Assembly: GCA_032718475.1 (NCBI GenBank) | Contig: JAUCBJ010008406.1 | Span: forward strand, 41,432-105,431 | DNA: 64,000 nt | Origin: Nemertoderma westbladi | Lineage: Eukaryota > Xenacoelomorpha > Nemertodermatida > Nemertodermatidae | Direction: 5' to 3' | Shown: positions 33,085 through 42,467 of the stretch, piece after piece | How the letters are laid out: each line of letters opens with the position of its first letter | How positions within the stretch are numbered: position 1 is the stretch's first letter | Made by a program: the position numbers and the translations under genes | The notes under the pieces: generated by a model | Told to the model about the DNA's origin: nothing | Database searches by the model: none | What the model saw: only the letters and a program-made list of their open reading frames with translations

Positions 33085-36000
33085 ATGATCAGAGTTCCGG
33101 AATACTCGGTCAGGCCTCCTCATTCCCCGGTGAGACCTCAAACTCTTGATCCTAACAGTATCACTGATCCTCCCGAACTATATTCTCTGTTCAAAGATTT
33201 AGTGTTACCCGAGCAATTAATAAGTGGTACTCTGGTAGTGGGTTCTTTAGACATTCGCCCATCCTACTTAGCCGGATTGGGACGCGGGCATCTGACATCG
33301 CCATTTAATCCTTACAACCGTCCCGGATTAACCCCGATGCAACCTGCCACGGAAGTCGAGGAGAGCGTTATAAGAAATGCTTTAGATGCTATTCGACAGA
33401 AAATCGGGAAGGGAACACAGGATTGCTTAGAGAAACGTAAATTACAGCAACAAGTCCAAGCGGTGAAGGAGTTAGCCTTACCACAGTTTGATCGAGAAAT
33501 CCAAAACCTAGAGGAAGATATCGAGCTTGGACACACGTATTCCCTACAGGAGTTTCTGGACGAGCGTCTACAACAACGAGCGGAGGAGAACCAACTCGAA
33601 AAGAAGCATACGGAAATGGACGAGAGGGAAGAAGCCGCTTTAGCCCAACCCGAAGCCCAAATCCTAATGACGGATCTCTACTCTAAAACCATCCGTCACC
33701 CTGCGATGATTCCCCATTTCGGAGACAAACTCTTCGCGACGGCACAACCCCAACCGGTTGATATCAGTATAGGATCACACGATCTTATCGCCGACGCCCC
33801 CATGTTACAGCGTCCGCCAATCGAAGCTGCTCGTGTTGACGGTATACTCGTTGAACCTCCGGACAATCGAGCGGATCTTGTCCGTCGTATGGTACACGAT
33901 GTCAACATACGCGCTAGACCTCTAACGAACTCGTTTTATGGGATTAAAGACCACCCTTATTACGTTAATCTGACTCAATATTATCTGATAAAACCGGAAG
34001 ATCCGACGCATAACTTAAAGTTTCTACCGCTTATAAATCCTCTAGACATTGTCGAACTCGAGCAATTACAGAAACATCTGGATCAGTTAGTAAAGGTAAA
34101 CTCATTTAGAAAACCATACAACATCTCTAGAATTGAGAATGATGCAACACCTCCTTATAACCTCGATGGATTCATTAAAACTCGATTAGTCCATTGGAAT
34201 CTCGACGTATTATTCAAGGAGGAGAGAATACAAAGACATGGAAATATGGAGACGTGTAATACTCAATCCCTGAAGTATAGTGATCTCCCTGACGCTAACC
34301 AATGCGCCACCTTGTGGCATCCAGTAGGGATGACCCTCGAGAACGCTACAAAAGAGTGGAATGAAACTCTTAATATCATTGAGATGTATGGAGTCGTCAC
34401 CTACGATAATGAAGGCAGCGTTCCGGTCGGAGAATTAGGAACCACTCGCATGATCCACATACGCGGATTAGCCGGTTCTACCCACGTGTTTACTCGAGCG
34501 TGTTCCGACGTGATTGATTATTCTTTTGAAACTCTCACCGAAACACAAAAGAATCTCCGACATGGACAATTCGCGCTTGCGCAGCGTTACGTCATCGACA
34601 CCGAACGCAAACCGGCCATGGGTATCGATGGATCGATGTTACCACAGCCCGTGCTCGAGATGTTGTTCAACGAAAGAATCCTTAAAATCGGTTCCGCTGT
34701 TTATGGAGATCTCCAAAACGACTTTCGGAATATGGAGGATATACCATATCCTTTCGTGGATACGCAGTTAATTGCTCCCTGGGCAGAAGGCCGAGGTTTC
34801 TTCCGCACCATGTATGCTAATACGTCTAGCAACATTACCAAAGTTCAACGAACTTCCATCGGACATCTTGCCTTTCAGGAATACGGATGGAATTTCAAAG
34901 TTGGAAATCCCATAAACTATCAACAAGTATATGGAGACCATTATTCCCGATTATACTTTGACGGACCATTGACCGCACCTGGCGCCGTGTATAGCTTCAT
35001 GAGTGTTCCACTCCATCCCTCCTTAGCTATCTACACGATCTTTGAAAACACCGCACTTTCCGGTTGGCTAGCCGATGTGTGCAGTCGTACTATACGCGCC
35101 CATCCATTAGTACTTGGGACCAAACTCGCTAAGCTAGATGAACATAATAAATTCATCCGCTTTGAATGTTTCCGACGATTTCTAACACCATTCCGTAACG
35201 TGGATAGCCAATTTAAAGACCGTGCGTTGACCAAACTCAGCCTAAGAAACTCAGCCGCTGAGAAGTTAGATAGTGCTGGATTTGCCATTTTTAAGGATAT
35301 TTGTATATCGAATTTGCATTCCTCTGTTATTCAAAGACCTCGAATCCCCACAGGTTATTCCGTCGTGGAAATTCAAACAGTAGGTCCACCGGAAGAGACA
35401 GCTACGCCCACCTCAGCTATGCACTGGGAAGACGAACCAATATGTCTAGAATCCGAGGAGATTCAACCTACCACGCCCCGGAACAGCGACAACGATTATA
35501 TCCTAGAATGGTATCAAGGTCCACAGTGTCTCACTGCGTACGATTATCGCCATGCCAACTATGTTGATCGACAGCGTTGTCGGTTATGCGCATCTAGAGA
35601 CCATATTACGCCCATGGACACGAACGTCCCATGTTCTTATTTCCACGAACAACCGTCGATGGAAATCTACTGTGCCTATTGTCGACTCAATAGTTCGCAC
35701 ATTTTTGCGGTCTGTCCCCAATTTATGACGCAATGCCACCATTGTCACCTGAAAGGACACGCCAGCTTTGATTGCCCCTTTAATAACGATTTAGAAAGTG
35801 TAGATGAAATGATTACACTCCGTTATATCAGAGCTTGGGAAGCGAACGCTGATTTGCATTGTAACTCACGTCATCGCTATTACCCTGGACGCGCTTACGA
35901 AGGAGTTTATGCGTTCCATCCTTACCTATTCGCTTCTGTCGAACAGAAAACACGCATACCGAGTTACGAACTACTGAAGCGCGTCGGAGAATGCATTTCG

Positions 36001-36507
36001 ACTAAGTTTGTGCGCAAATTCCTCAGAAGAGTTAATCCCAGTGATATTCATTCCTATCACTTAATTAATTTTATCCGTCACGATCCGGACTATGGAGACT
36101 TATTCGTCAACTCACACCCTGAGTTACAAGAAGTATATCGACGGCCTTACGAATATCGAGCCCGCGAACGCGAGTTGGAAAGAACCGTTAAACCAAGGCA
36201 GTTTCTGACGGCCTATGGTCCACCCACGGCTTTCGTTCAGACCACTCGTAAAGGACCCGTAAGAGCAGCCGTCCTAAAACGCGCTCTAAAGGCCGTTAGA
36301 CCCCAGTCCCCCGAAGTTGATGTCAACCAACCAGGCACTTCAACCGGTGGATACACCGACCACAATCCTGCACCTTCTGATGCAATTATATTGCACCCTT
36401 CACCCAGGAGTTATAGCCCTCCTAGTAAAGTGGCTCGCCCCAAAGAGAAAAAGACTCTGGCTAGCTTTAAAAAACTGCGTAAACGCCGTCCGCGCAAGAA
36501 AGACTAA
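33085..36507 (+). CDS. BEL-B accessory protein 2: exonuclease-like, zinc-knuckle protein, 1140 residues, intact
   Basis: The longest intact gene here, in the env position. Residues about 110-200 are charged and helical. Residues about 430-730 resemble a DEDD 3'-5' exonuclease. They hold a D-x-E motif in YDNEG (D441, E443), MIHIRGLAGSTHVF as core strands, KIGSAVYGDL with D542 (second motif), FVDTQL with D559, and a VYSFMS segment (Y636) where the third motif would be but without its Asp. The domain may therefore be partly degenerate. Zinc boxes follow: C832/C835, C863/C866/H872/C877, and a CCHC knuckle C884/C887/H892/C897. The tail is basic (KKLRKRRPRKKD), perhaps a nuclear signal. There is no signal peptide or membrane helix, so it is not an envelope. 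The BEL-A counterpart keeps the same order. Nuclease-like activity and RNA/DNA binding are inference; the zinc knuckles are clear. Confidence 0.75.
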   Translation: MIRVPEYSVRPPHSPVRPQTLDPNSITDPPELYSLFKDLVLPEQLISGTLVVGSLDIRPSYLAGLGRGHLTSPFNPYNRPGLTPMQPATEVEESVIRNALDAIRQKIGKGTQDCLEKRKLQQQVQAVKELALPQFDREIQNLEEDIELGHTYSLQEFLDERLQQRAEENQLEKKHTEMDEREEAALAQPEAQILMTDLYSKTIRHPAMIPHFGDKLFATAQPQPVDISIGSHDLIADAPMLQRPPIEAARVDGILVEPPDNRADLVRRMVHDVNIRARPLTNSFYGIKDHPYYVNLTQYYLIKPEDPTHNLKFLPLINPLDIVELEQLQKHLDQLVKVNSFRKPYNISRIENDATPPYNLDGFIKTRLVHWNLDVLFKEERIQRHGNMETCNTQSLKYSDLPDANQCATLWHPVGMTLENATKEWNETLNIIEMYGVVTYDNEGSVPVGELGTTRMIHIRGLAGSTHVFTRACSDVIDYSFETLTETQKNLRHGQFALAQRYVIDTERKPAMGIDGSMLPQPVLEMLFNERILKIGSAVYGDLQNDFRNMEDIPYPFVDTQLIAPWAEGRGFFRTMYANTSSNITKVQRTSIGHLAFQEYGWNFKVGNPINYQQVYGDHYSRLYFDGPLTAPGAVYSFMSVPLHPSLAIYTIFENTALSGWLADVCSRTIRAHPLVLGTKLAKLDEHNKFIRFECFRRFLTPFRNVDSQFKDRALTKLSLRNSAAEKLDSAGFAIFKDICISNLHSSVIQRPRIPTGYSVVEIQTVGPPEETATPTSAMHWEDEPICLESEEIQPTTPRNSDNDYILEWYQGPQCLTAYDYRHANYVDRQRCRLCASRDHITPMDTNVPCSYFHEQPSMEIYCAYCRLNSSHIFAVCPQFMTQCHHCHLKGHASFDCPFNNDLESVDEMITLRYIRAWEANADLHCNSRHRYYPGRAYEGVYAFHPYLFASVEQKTRIPSYELLKRVGECISTKFVRKFLRRVNPSDIHSYHLINFIRHDPDYGDLFVNSHPELQEVYRRPYEYRARERELERTVKPRQFLTAYGPPTAFVQTTRKGPVRAAVLKRALKAVRPQSPEVDVNQPGTSTGGYTDHNPAPSDAIILHPSPRSYSPPSKVARPKEKKTLASFKKLRKRRPRKKD

Positions 36508-36585
36508 CTGTTTAGAGTATTTATGTATATTAGAAACTGCGATTTTGTATATTTCATAGACTTCAATCTCATTTTCTGGGAGTGG
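36508..36585 (+). other. Short 3' untranslated region and polypurine tract of BEL-B
   Basis: 78 bases between the large accessory gene and the 3' LTR. The G-rich TGGGAGTGG at about 36577-36585 directly before TGTAAAAG is the likely plus-strand primer, comparable to the G-rich tracts before the LTRs of BEL-C and BEL-D. Confidence 0.6.
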
Positions 36586-37859
36586 TGTAAAAGCTTCTGT
36601 GGGAAATAACTGGTCCTTCGCTCCGCAATTCAGTTATCCCCCCGTGCGCTCAAATACTCTAAAACCTACTGTAAAAGCGTTTACGGATATAATCCGTTCC
36701 CTGGCCCGCAAAGTACCGTATAGGTGTTTTTAACGGACATAAAAGTGATTCTTCTGGATGTGTACTTTGGCGGACATAGCAAGTTACAAAAACCCGCAAT
36801 ACGGCATTTTCTCTATCACAATGTCGTGGAAAGGATTCAGATTACGACATCTACCAGCTGATTGCTGACGTGGAAGGGGCCATTGGACACATGGTTTCTT
36901 TGTTCCGCTTAACAGCCAATCAGGGCGATTTTCACTTTACCTGTGAAGACATTCTACGGATTTGTGCTGGCGAGTCAGTGTTGGTTTTATTCTAGGCCAC
37001 AAGAACGGCTCTGGAATCACTTGTTTTCAGACTTTATAAGAAACATTAGTAGGCTTAAGATTATAGAGCGTATAACTGTTATCACACCGCACGTCATATC
37101 AGTGCATGTCACTATCAGTTTGGTACAGTTTGATTTGTATCTTAACACATCATATCTTAACCTACCGTCTTACTGCTTTTACTGTTTGTAATTATTTGTG
37201 TCAGTTAGTTGGATGTTATTAGTGGAGAATATCGATAAAGAACCCAAATTTCCCAATTTTCTTGATACACTACAGGTTAGAGAGACAGGCTATATAACAA
37301 TTGCGACTTATGTTATCGTGGTTTGTAGTGAACCTAATGCTATTTGATAGACACTACATAGGTCAATTGCTGTTCTCTTTATGTGTGATCAAATTCATTG
37401 ACGGTCGGCAGATTAGTGTGCAGTATTGTGCGGTACCGGTAGTGTGCATGATTGTGACTGATAACAAAGCATTTCCTAAAGAATGCGCCTTATACGTGAA
37501 TTCTAAGCCATATCGTTGCGTGTAGTATAAGTCATAGCTCTGTTTACATAGATAGAGCGCCACGTCCTAAAGGAACTGCTAATATTTCCCGAAAGTGAAT
37601 AATATTTGTCAGAGATTATATATTGGTGAATTGGTGATCAATCGAATAATACATGTAGGCTTCACTGCAATAAATCTAAGCATACGAATCCAGTCTCCCG
37701 GGTGTAACCATCGGGTGAATGGACGCGCATAGGCTGGCTTCGGCTAATGTTGTGTTTATTGGTATTAAATATTTGTCATTTCTAAAAGTCTGAACATAAA
37801 CCAAAGACATATAAATTTTGGCAGGTTGAACTGCTAAAGGTCTTCCAAAAGCGCGTACA
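36586..37859 (+). repeat. BEL-B 3' LTR
   Basis: 1274 bases, TGTAAAAGC to GCGCGTACA, followed by the CAAGT duplication. Differences from the 5' LTR seen by eye: GGGAAATAAC, CTAAAACC, CAAGTTAC and CCACGTCC here, against GGGAAGTAAC, CTATAACC, CAAGGTAC and CCACATCC. Confidence 0.95.
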
Positions 37860-37864
37860 CAAGT
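37860..37864 (+). repeat. Target-site duplication CAAGT, right of BEL-B
   Basis: Matches 16929-16933; LINE-B RT coding resumes here. Confidence 0.95.
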
Positions 37865-39030
37865 AGATCAACAATAGCTCAGATACTTGCACTACGGAGA
37901 CTGATTGAAGGAATTAAGTCAAAGAAGCTCCCCGCTGTCATGACTTTTGTGGACTTCAAGAAGGCATTCGACTCCATCCATAGAGGTAAAATGCTTGAAA
38001 TCCTAAGAGCTTATGGAATACCAGAAGTAATTGTTGCTGGCATTGGATTGTTATATTTTGACACAGAAGCGCAGGTACTCTCACCAGATGGTGAAACTGA
38101 GTTTTTCTCAATCCTGGCTGGCGTACTGCAAGGTGACACATTAGCACCATTACTATTTGTAATTGTGCTGGATTACGCAATGAGGACGGCCACAAAGGGT
38201 TGGGTTGGTCTGGGATTCACACTTCATGAATGCAGAAGTAGTAGATATCCGGCAACTACAGTCACAGACACCGAATTTGTGGATGACATCGCTCTGTTCT
38301 CTAATACCCTAGCAGATGCACAGCTTCTACTAAATAAAGTTGAGAGGGCTGCTAAGGAGGTTGGATTGCATATAAATGCTACAAAGACCGAATTCATGAC
38401 CTTTAATGTTGATGGAAACTTGACAACCATTGATAATAATCAACTAAGGAAGGTCGTTGACTTCTAGTACCTTGGTTCATGGATAGAGAGTAGCAAAAAG
38501 GACATACAAGTTAGGAAAGCAAAGGCTTGGGTAGCTCTATCAAAAATGGATACCATCTGGAAATCAGATCTCTCCAGGCACCTGAAGACTAAGTTCTTTC
38601 GAGCCACAGTGGAAAGTGTATTTTATATGGGGGTGAGACCTGGACACTGACTAAATCACTTGAACAACGAATTGATGGTTGTTACACAAGACTAATAAGG
38701 GCAGCCCTAAACATCAGTTGGAGACAACACATGACAAACGCCGAGCTTTATGGTACAATACCACCTGTATCAACCACCCTCCGTGAATGCAGATTAAGAT
38801 TTAGTGGGCACTGCTGGCGAAGTAAAGACGAGGTCATACCAGATCTACTTTTCTGGCAACCAACTCATGGAAAGCATAGTTGTGGACGACCGGCCATAAC
38901 ATATATAGATCAACTTGAAAGGGATACTGAACTTAGGAGAAACGAAATTGCGACAACTATGGAGAATCGGGAAGCCTGGAAGGATCTCATTTCCACTGTC
39001 CGAGTTCGCTCGACCTAGTAGTAGTAGTAG
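37865..39030 (+). pseudogene. LINE-B RT palm to C-terminus and (TAG)n tail
   Basis: Continues the RT from 16933: STIAQILALRRLIEG, FVDFKKAFDSIHR, GVLQGDTLAP, then the catalytic box as FVDD (EFVDDIALFSN), followed by KEVGLHINATKTEFM. A TAG at 38465 and further frame changes interrupt it. The last frame (38731-39018) has FSGHCWRSKDE, LLFWQPTHGK and the NREAWKDL end. The sequence finishes in CCTAGTAGTAGTAGTAG, the same tail type as LINE-A. Confidence 0.88.
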
Positions 39031-39058
39031 TAGGACGAGCCAAACACTGACAGGACTT

Positions 39059-39400
39059 ACTATTTGCCACTTCATGTGGCCCTAGACCCTAAGAAGGGCA
39101 AGTTGAGGATGGTGGTCGATGCCTATCCCAAGACAAACGGCAAGTGCCTAAACGATTACCTACTAGAAGCCCCCAATATCTACAACTCGGGGATATAAGC
39201 TATGTTAAAGTTTAGAAGTGGAAAACACGCCTTCATGTGTGATATAGAGGGCATGTTTAACCAAGTGCGTTTGACCGAGGAGGATAGCAATAGTCAATGC
39301 TTCCTGTGGTACAACGGCAACGAAGAACCATCAGAGATACTGATGTACTAGATGGTAGTGCAGAATATGGGGGCCAAGTTGTCCTCATTTTCCGGCATCA
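39059..39400 (+). pseudogene. BEL-C reverse transcriptase fragment
   Basis: About 110 codons of BEL/Pao RT: YYLPLHVALDPKKGKLRMVV, then MCDIEGMFNQVRL with the first catalytic Asp, up to QNMGAKLSS. It is broken by stops (TAA near 39194, TAG near 39348). The YMDD box, RNase H and most of integrase are missing: the frame runs directly into an integrase C-terminal motif, marking an internal deletion near 39390-39405. Confidence 0.85.
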
Positions 39401-39836
39401 TTTATCATTTAACACCGGCACACCTGTTGATGGAGAGACCAGCGACGATCGACTTGCGAACATTGGCCCAGATGATATACATTTGCATGAGAGCTGGAAG
39501 GTGGCTAAGGCGATAAACGCAGAGTATTGGACTTGGTGGATCCAAGAGTACCTTCCAACACTGCACAAGAGGAGCAAATGGAAGAATAACCAGAGGGAAC
39601 TTAGGAAGGCTGATTTAATAATTGTCACAGACGACACTAAGACGCCAAGACACCAAGACACAGATGACACGATCAACAATCACTGGAGGCTGGCTAGGGT
39701 AGTGGAATCCTACCCTGGCAAGGATGGAAAGATTAGATTCGTGGAAGTTAGGATTGGAGGAAAGATAGGGGCCAAAGATAGGAAGACCTACAGGAGGGCA
39801 GTAGGGAAGTGTTGCCTATTGGAGGGATCGCCCTAA
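39401..39836 (+). pseudogene. BEL-C integrase C-terminal domain
   Basis: Begins with HLTPAHLLMERP in the RT frame, shifts near 39490, and continues with AEYWTWWIQEYLPTLHKRSK, LRKADLIIVTDD, NNHWRLARVV and the KCCLLEG end at TAA 39834. These are BEL/Pao integrase C-terminal motifs. The following untranslated sequence (TTTAGTCGTCCAA) is shared with BEL-D at 51270. Confidence 0.85.
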
Positions 39837-40769
39837 TTAGTTTAGTCGTCCAATATGTTGGACTGAGGGGTTGGGAATGAGGGCGAGACACCTTCCCACA
39901 CACAAAAATACAAAAATAAGAAAATAAGAAAAAATAAGTAAGTAGTAGTACCAAGGTACACTTTAGGTAGACATTATGTACGTCTGATGGGTATGGACAT
40001 ACCAACGTACATAATATTTAGGTGTATGTAGTTATAATTACGTACATCGGATGGGTACGAATATACCAATGTACCTAGTTTACATATGCACCAAATGCCG
40101 GGTCAATGGGACCAATATCAGTAGAAGGGTACATGGTACCATAGTGAGGAATGGAAGGGTATACATAGCGTACCTCTGATGGGCACAATGGGCCAATGTA
40201 TGCAATAAATACCAAACATGCCGGGTCAATGGGACCAATATTAATATGTAATACATACTCTAGTGGGCACTGAGGGTGCCACGTGAGGAGTTGAAGGTGG
40301 TATGTAGGCATAGTAGAATAGACTGTGTAGGCTGCATGAACTAGACTATTGTAGCGCATAGCCCATAGTGTAGAGTTAGAGCATTGTTTCAGAGCCAGAA
40401 AGTTGTCTGGTAGGAAGCTAGTACAAGAGTAAGGAAATTCTAGCTAGTCTTCTCTGTAGACAAGTAGTGATGAATTACTTACATAGTAGTTGAGTTGTAG
40501 ATAGAGTAATAGCACGCACGTTAGTTGAGCTTGGGTAGTGAACACAGCACTGAAGAATCAGGGGTAAATTGGCACGTAAAGAATATTCGTAGGAAACATT
40601 GGCAGAACGCAGATAGCAGGTAGGCCATCACTGATTTAAACTAATTAAGACCATACTTAGTTATCTCTTGCCCTACTGAACCTTTATAAGGCACCACCAG
40701 CCTGGTGAGAGAGGAGAATCGTGATGGTGGAGAAGATAGTAGAAAAGTTTGTCGTATTCCGTGGAGAGG
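39837..40769 (+). other. BEL-C region after pol with imperfect repeats
   Basis: No gene. About 39950-40300 holds imperfect repeats mixing GTACGT, GGGTAYGRA-like, CCGGGTCAATGGGACCAATAT and GGGCAC...GGTGCC blocks. Some are short inverted repeats like those of the BEL-D 3' region, suggesting a common structural theme in this family. Confidence 0.5.
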
Positions 40770-41165
40770 GGCAGACATATATATGGTCCTGCATGACGTG
40801 GGGACAGTAGAGGATGATGGTGGGACAAGAAAGGAGGATCGAGTAGAACTATATTGCTGCATTTAGTGGCGCTGAACAGAGATATTTTTCTGTTTGACCT
40901 AGCGACATATGGTAAGAAGACTGGGCCAAAGTTGAACTGCCTACTGGATGCGATGCAGAAGCTAGTAAGGTCAAATACTACGATTGAGATTGGATCGGCG
41001 ATACGCGATGACGCGGAGAGGATTATTGGACCGGGCACCCCGAATATTCTGGACATGCAGGTAGTCTATATGACTATGACGAAACCGGATGGATTAGGAT
41101 TGGTGGATAACACGGGACAATATGGATCGGTCGGTCGGTCAATCGATCGGCGATGGGTCGGTTGA
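40770..41165 (+). pseudogene. BEL-C relic of a DEDD 3'-5' exonuclease-like domain
   Basis: A frame from about 40854 reads LLHLVALNRDIFLFDLATYG, then LLDAMQKLV, then IEIGSAIRDDAERI and PNILDMQVVY. This is the order of an EXD/WRN-type exonuclease: core strands ending in LFD, then the G-x-x-I-x-D-D motif with the second catalytic acid, then a (F/L)D-x-Q helix. The preceding frame (LHDVGTVEDDGG, about 40790) may hold the first motif but is out of phase. The GSAIRDDAE block resembles GSAVYGDLQ of BEL-B and GSDVWADDL of BEL-A. The domain ends early at a stop; the third motif was not found. It lies between integrase and 3' LTR, the env position. Confidence 0.55.
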
Positions 41166-41880
41166 TGGGACTTGTGTGCCACAAGCCGATGTAGTGGAAC
41201 AAGTTCCGGGAGGAATACAGGACAGGACTTGTGAATTCACTCAAATAGGGGGTGAGATGGGGAAGAGACGAGTTATATCACTCCCGAAAGGGGGCGATTA
41301 AGACACAATGTATAAATGAATATATAATATATAATATATGTACCATAGTTAGGTATAACCTTTTCCAATTAGCTACTGGGACTGGGGACTCATTGACTGT
41401 AACAGGAGAACAGGACAATGACAGATCTCACTGACATGGTGCACACATGCGTGAGGCCCGATAAGAGTGTGAAGAGTGACAGCGAGATGGGGTTGAGTAT
41501 GAGGGAAGCATAGGGGGAAAGTGCTAGGAATACGGGGAGAATAAATAGTGCGAGGTCCAAGAGTGGGGAGCGAGCATAGAGGGGGAAAAGTCCTATGGGA
41601 CTAGTGAGAGAGGAACACGGACGACAGAGTCCGAAACATAAAATTGTGTGAGGAGTGAGAGCGATTGTCTAAAACAGAGACTCCAGATGCCTTGGTACAG
41701 TTTAGCTCGCAAATGTCCCAAGGATGGGTAGTTAAAATAGACCCATGGGGGCCAGCATGGAAAGCTGACCCCGAGAAGAGAATTCCACCCCACATCCAAT
41801 TCTAGATTGGATTCCAGCGGAATTGAAGCGCACTTAAGGTTGATGCTATCTTCTCACCGGGAAGATAGCATGGGGGGGGG
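41166..41880 (+). other. BEL-C 3' untranslated region and polypurine tract
   Basis: Similar to the end of the BEL-D 3' region (GCTACTGGGACTGGGG, then TTCCACCCCACATCCA, then GGGAAGATAGCATGGGGGG). It ends in a G-run at 41872-41880 that is the presumed polypurine tract. Reverse-strand frames here are not supported. Confidence 0.65.
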
Positions 41881-42467
41881 TTTAAGCGGATTAAAATCCC
41901 TGCACTACCCAGCAGAAAATGGGGAAAGTGGCTTTTTACCAATTATAGTTGGCTATTATTAGTATAAGGTGACATTAGTAATATAATTTCAACTAATAAC
42001 CAACGTAGGCAATACACATTGCCAGCCACAAACAGAGTTGAGAGGCCATAAACCATCTCACGGGGACAATGGGTCTAGGACGTGGGGATAATGGGATAAT
42101 GGAGTGTCAAAGGAGAGATTAATAGGTTAGCCAATGATGGGACAGAATACCATCCGATTGGGGTGCATTCATTGGCTAGGCCACGTAACAGTAGGGATAT
42201 TCAATATGTGTTGGTAATATAACCATTGCATTTATTGCTTGTAGTTCAGTTGGTATGTGATATATGTGTTATGTTATTATATTCTGACATTACGAACAAC
42301 TGCCACTAAAACTCAGTTATTCAACTGGCCTTCGGCCTTTCAAACTCAGATATCACTCAGATATCAGTCATTAGCCATTCAGCAGCCTACGGACGCGGGG
42401 ACGCATATAGTCCAAAAGCAAACACACCCGGTCGGGATTCCCTTGCCAACTCAGGGATCCCGTCACA
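41881..42467 (+). repeat. BEL-C 3' LTR
   Basis: About 587 bases between the G-run and the terminal GATCCCGTCACA, an end shared with the BEL-D LTRs. The start has decayed from TG. No second copy lies in the window because the 5' end of BEL-C is lost. Confidence 0.65.

Larger units (their letters stand above)
16934..37859 (+). mobile_element. BEL-B: young giant (20.9-kb) BEL/Pao LTR retrotransposon with an accessory gene module
   Basis: Both LTRs are 1274 bases, start TG, end CA, are flanked by CAAGT and differ at only about four positions, so the insertion is recent. It carries a 4.4-kb leader with a duplicated segment, a gag-pro-pol frame (22641-30778), a 1.46-kb spacer, a two-gene accessory module (32241-36507) and a short polypurine region. 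Typical BEL/Pao elements are about 5-10 kb. The excess here comes from the leader duplication, the extended gag and the accessory genes. The disrupted LINE-B frame on each side confirms the limits. Confidence 0.95.
14600..39030 (+). mobile_element. LINE-B: near-full-length short LINE, interrupted by BEL-B
   Basis: The parts outside BEL-B total about 3.5 kb: an AP-type endonuclease and RT N-terminus on the left, the RT palm to C-terminus on the right, and a (TAG)5 tail at 39015-39030. The RT frame is broken at a CAAGT site by BEL-B, and CAAGT appears on both sides of it. The tail type matches LINE-A, but the proteins differ considerably, so it is a related but separate family. Confidence 0.85.
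13894..42467 (+). mobile_element. BEL-C: old deletion-derivative BEL/Pao element, host of LINE-B and BEL-B
   Basis: Remnants in order are a gag piece (to 14592), LINE-B with BEL-B inside it, an RT piece (39059-39400), the integrase C-terminus (to 39836), an exonuclease-like relic (about 40770-41165), a G-rich polypurine tract and a 3' LTR (41881-42467). Gag, the 3' untranslated region and the LTR 3' end (GGGATCCCGTCACA) resemble BEL-D, so C and D are one family. Most of gag-pol is deleted. Confidence 0.65.

Noticed and set aside
33085-36507. Envelope glycoprotein in the env position
   Set aside because: No signal peptide, transmembrane helix or fusion-peptide-like stretch; instead zinc knuckles and a basic tail.
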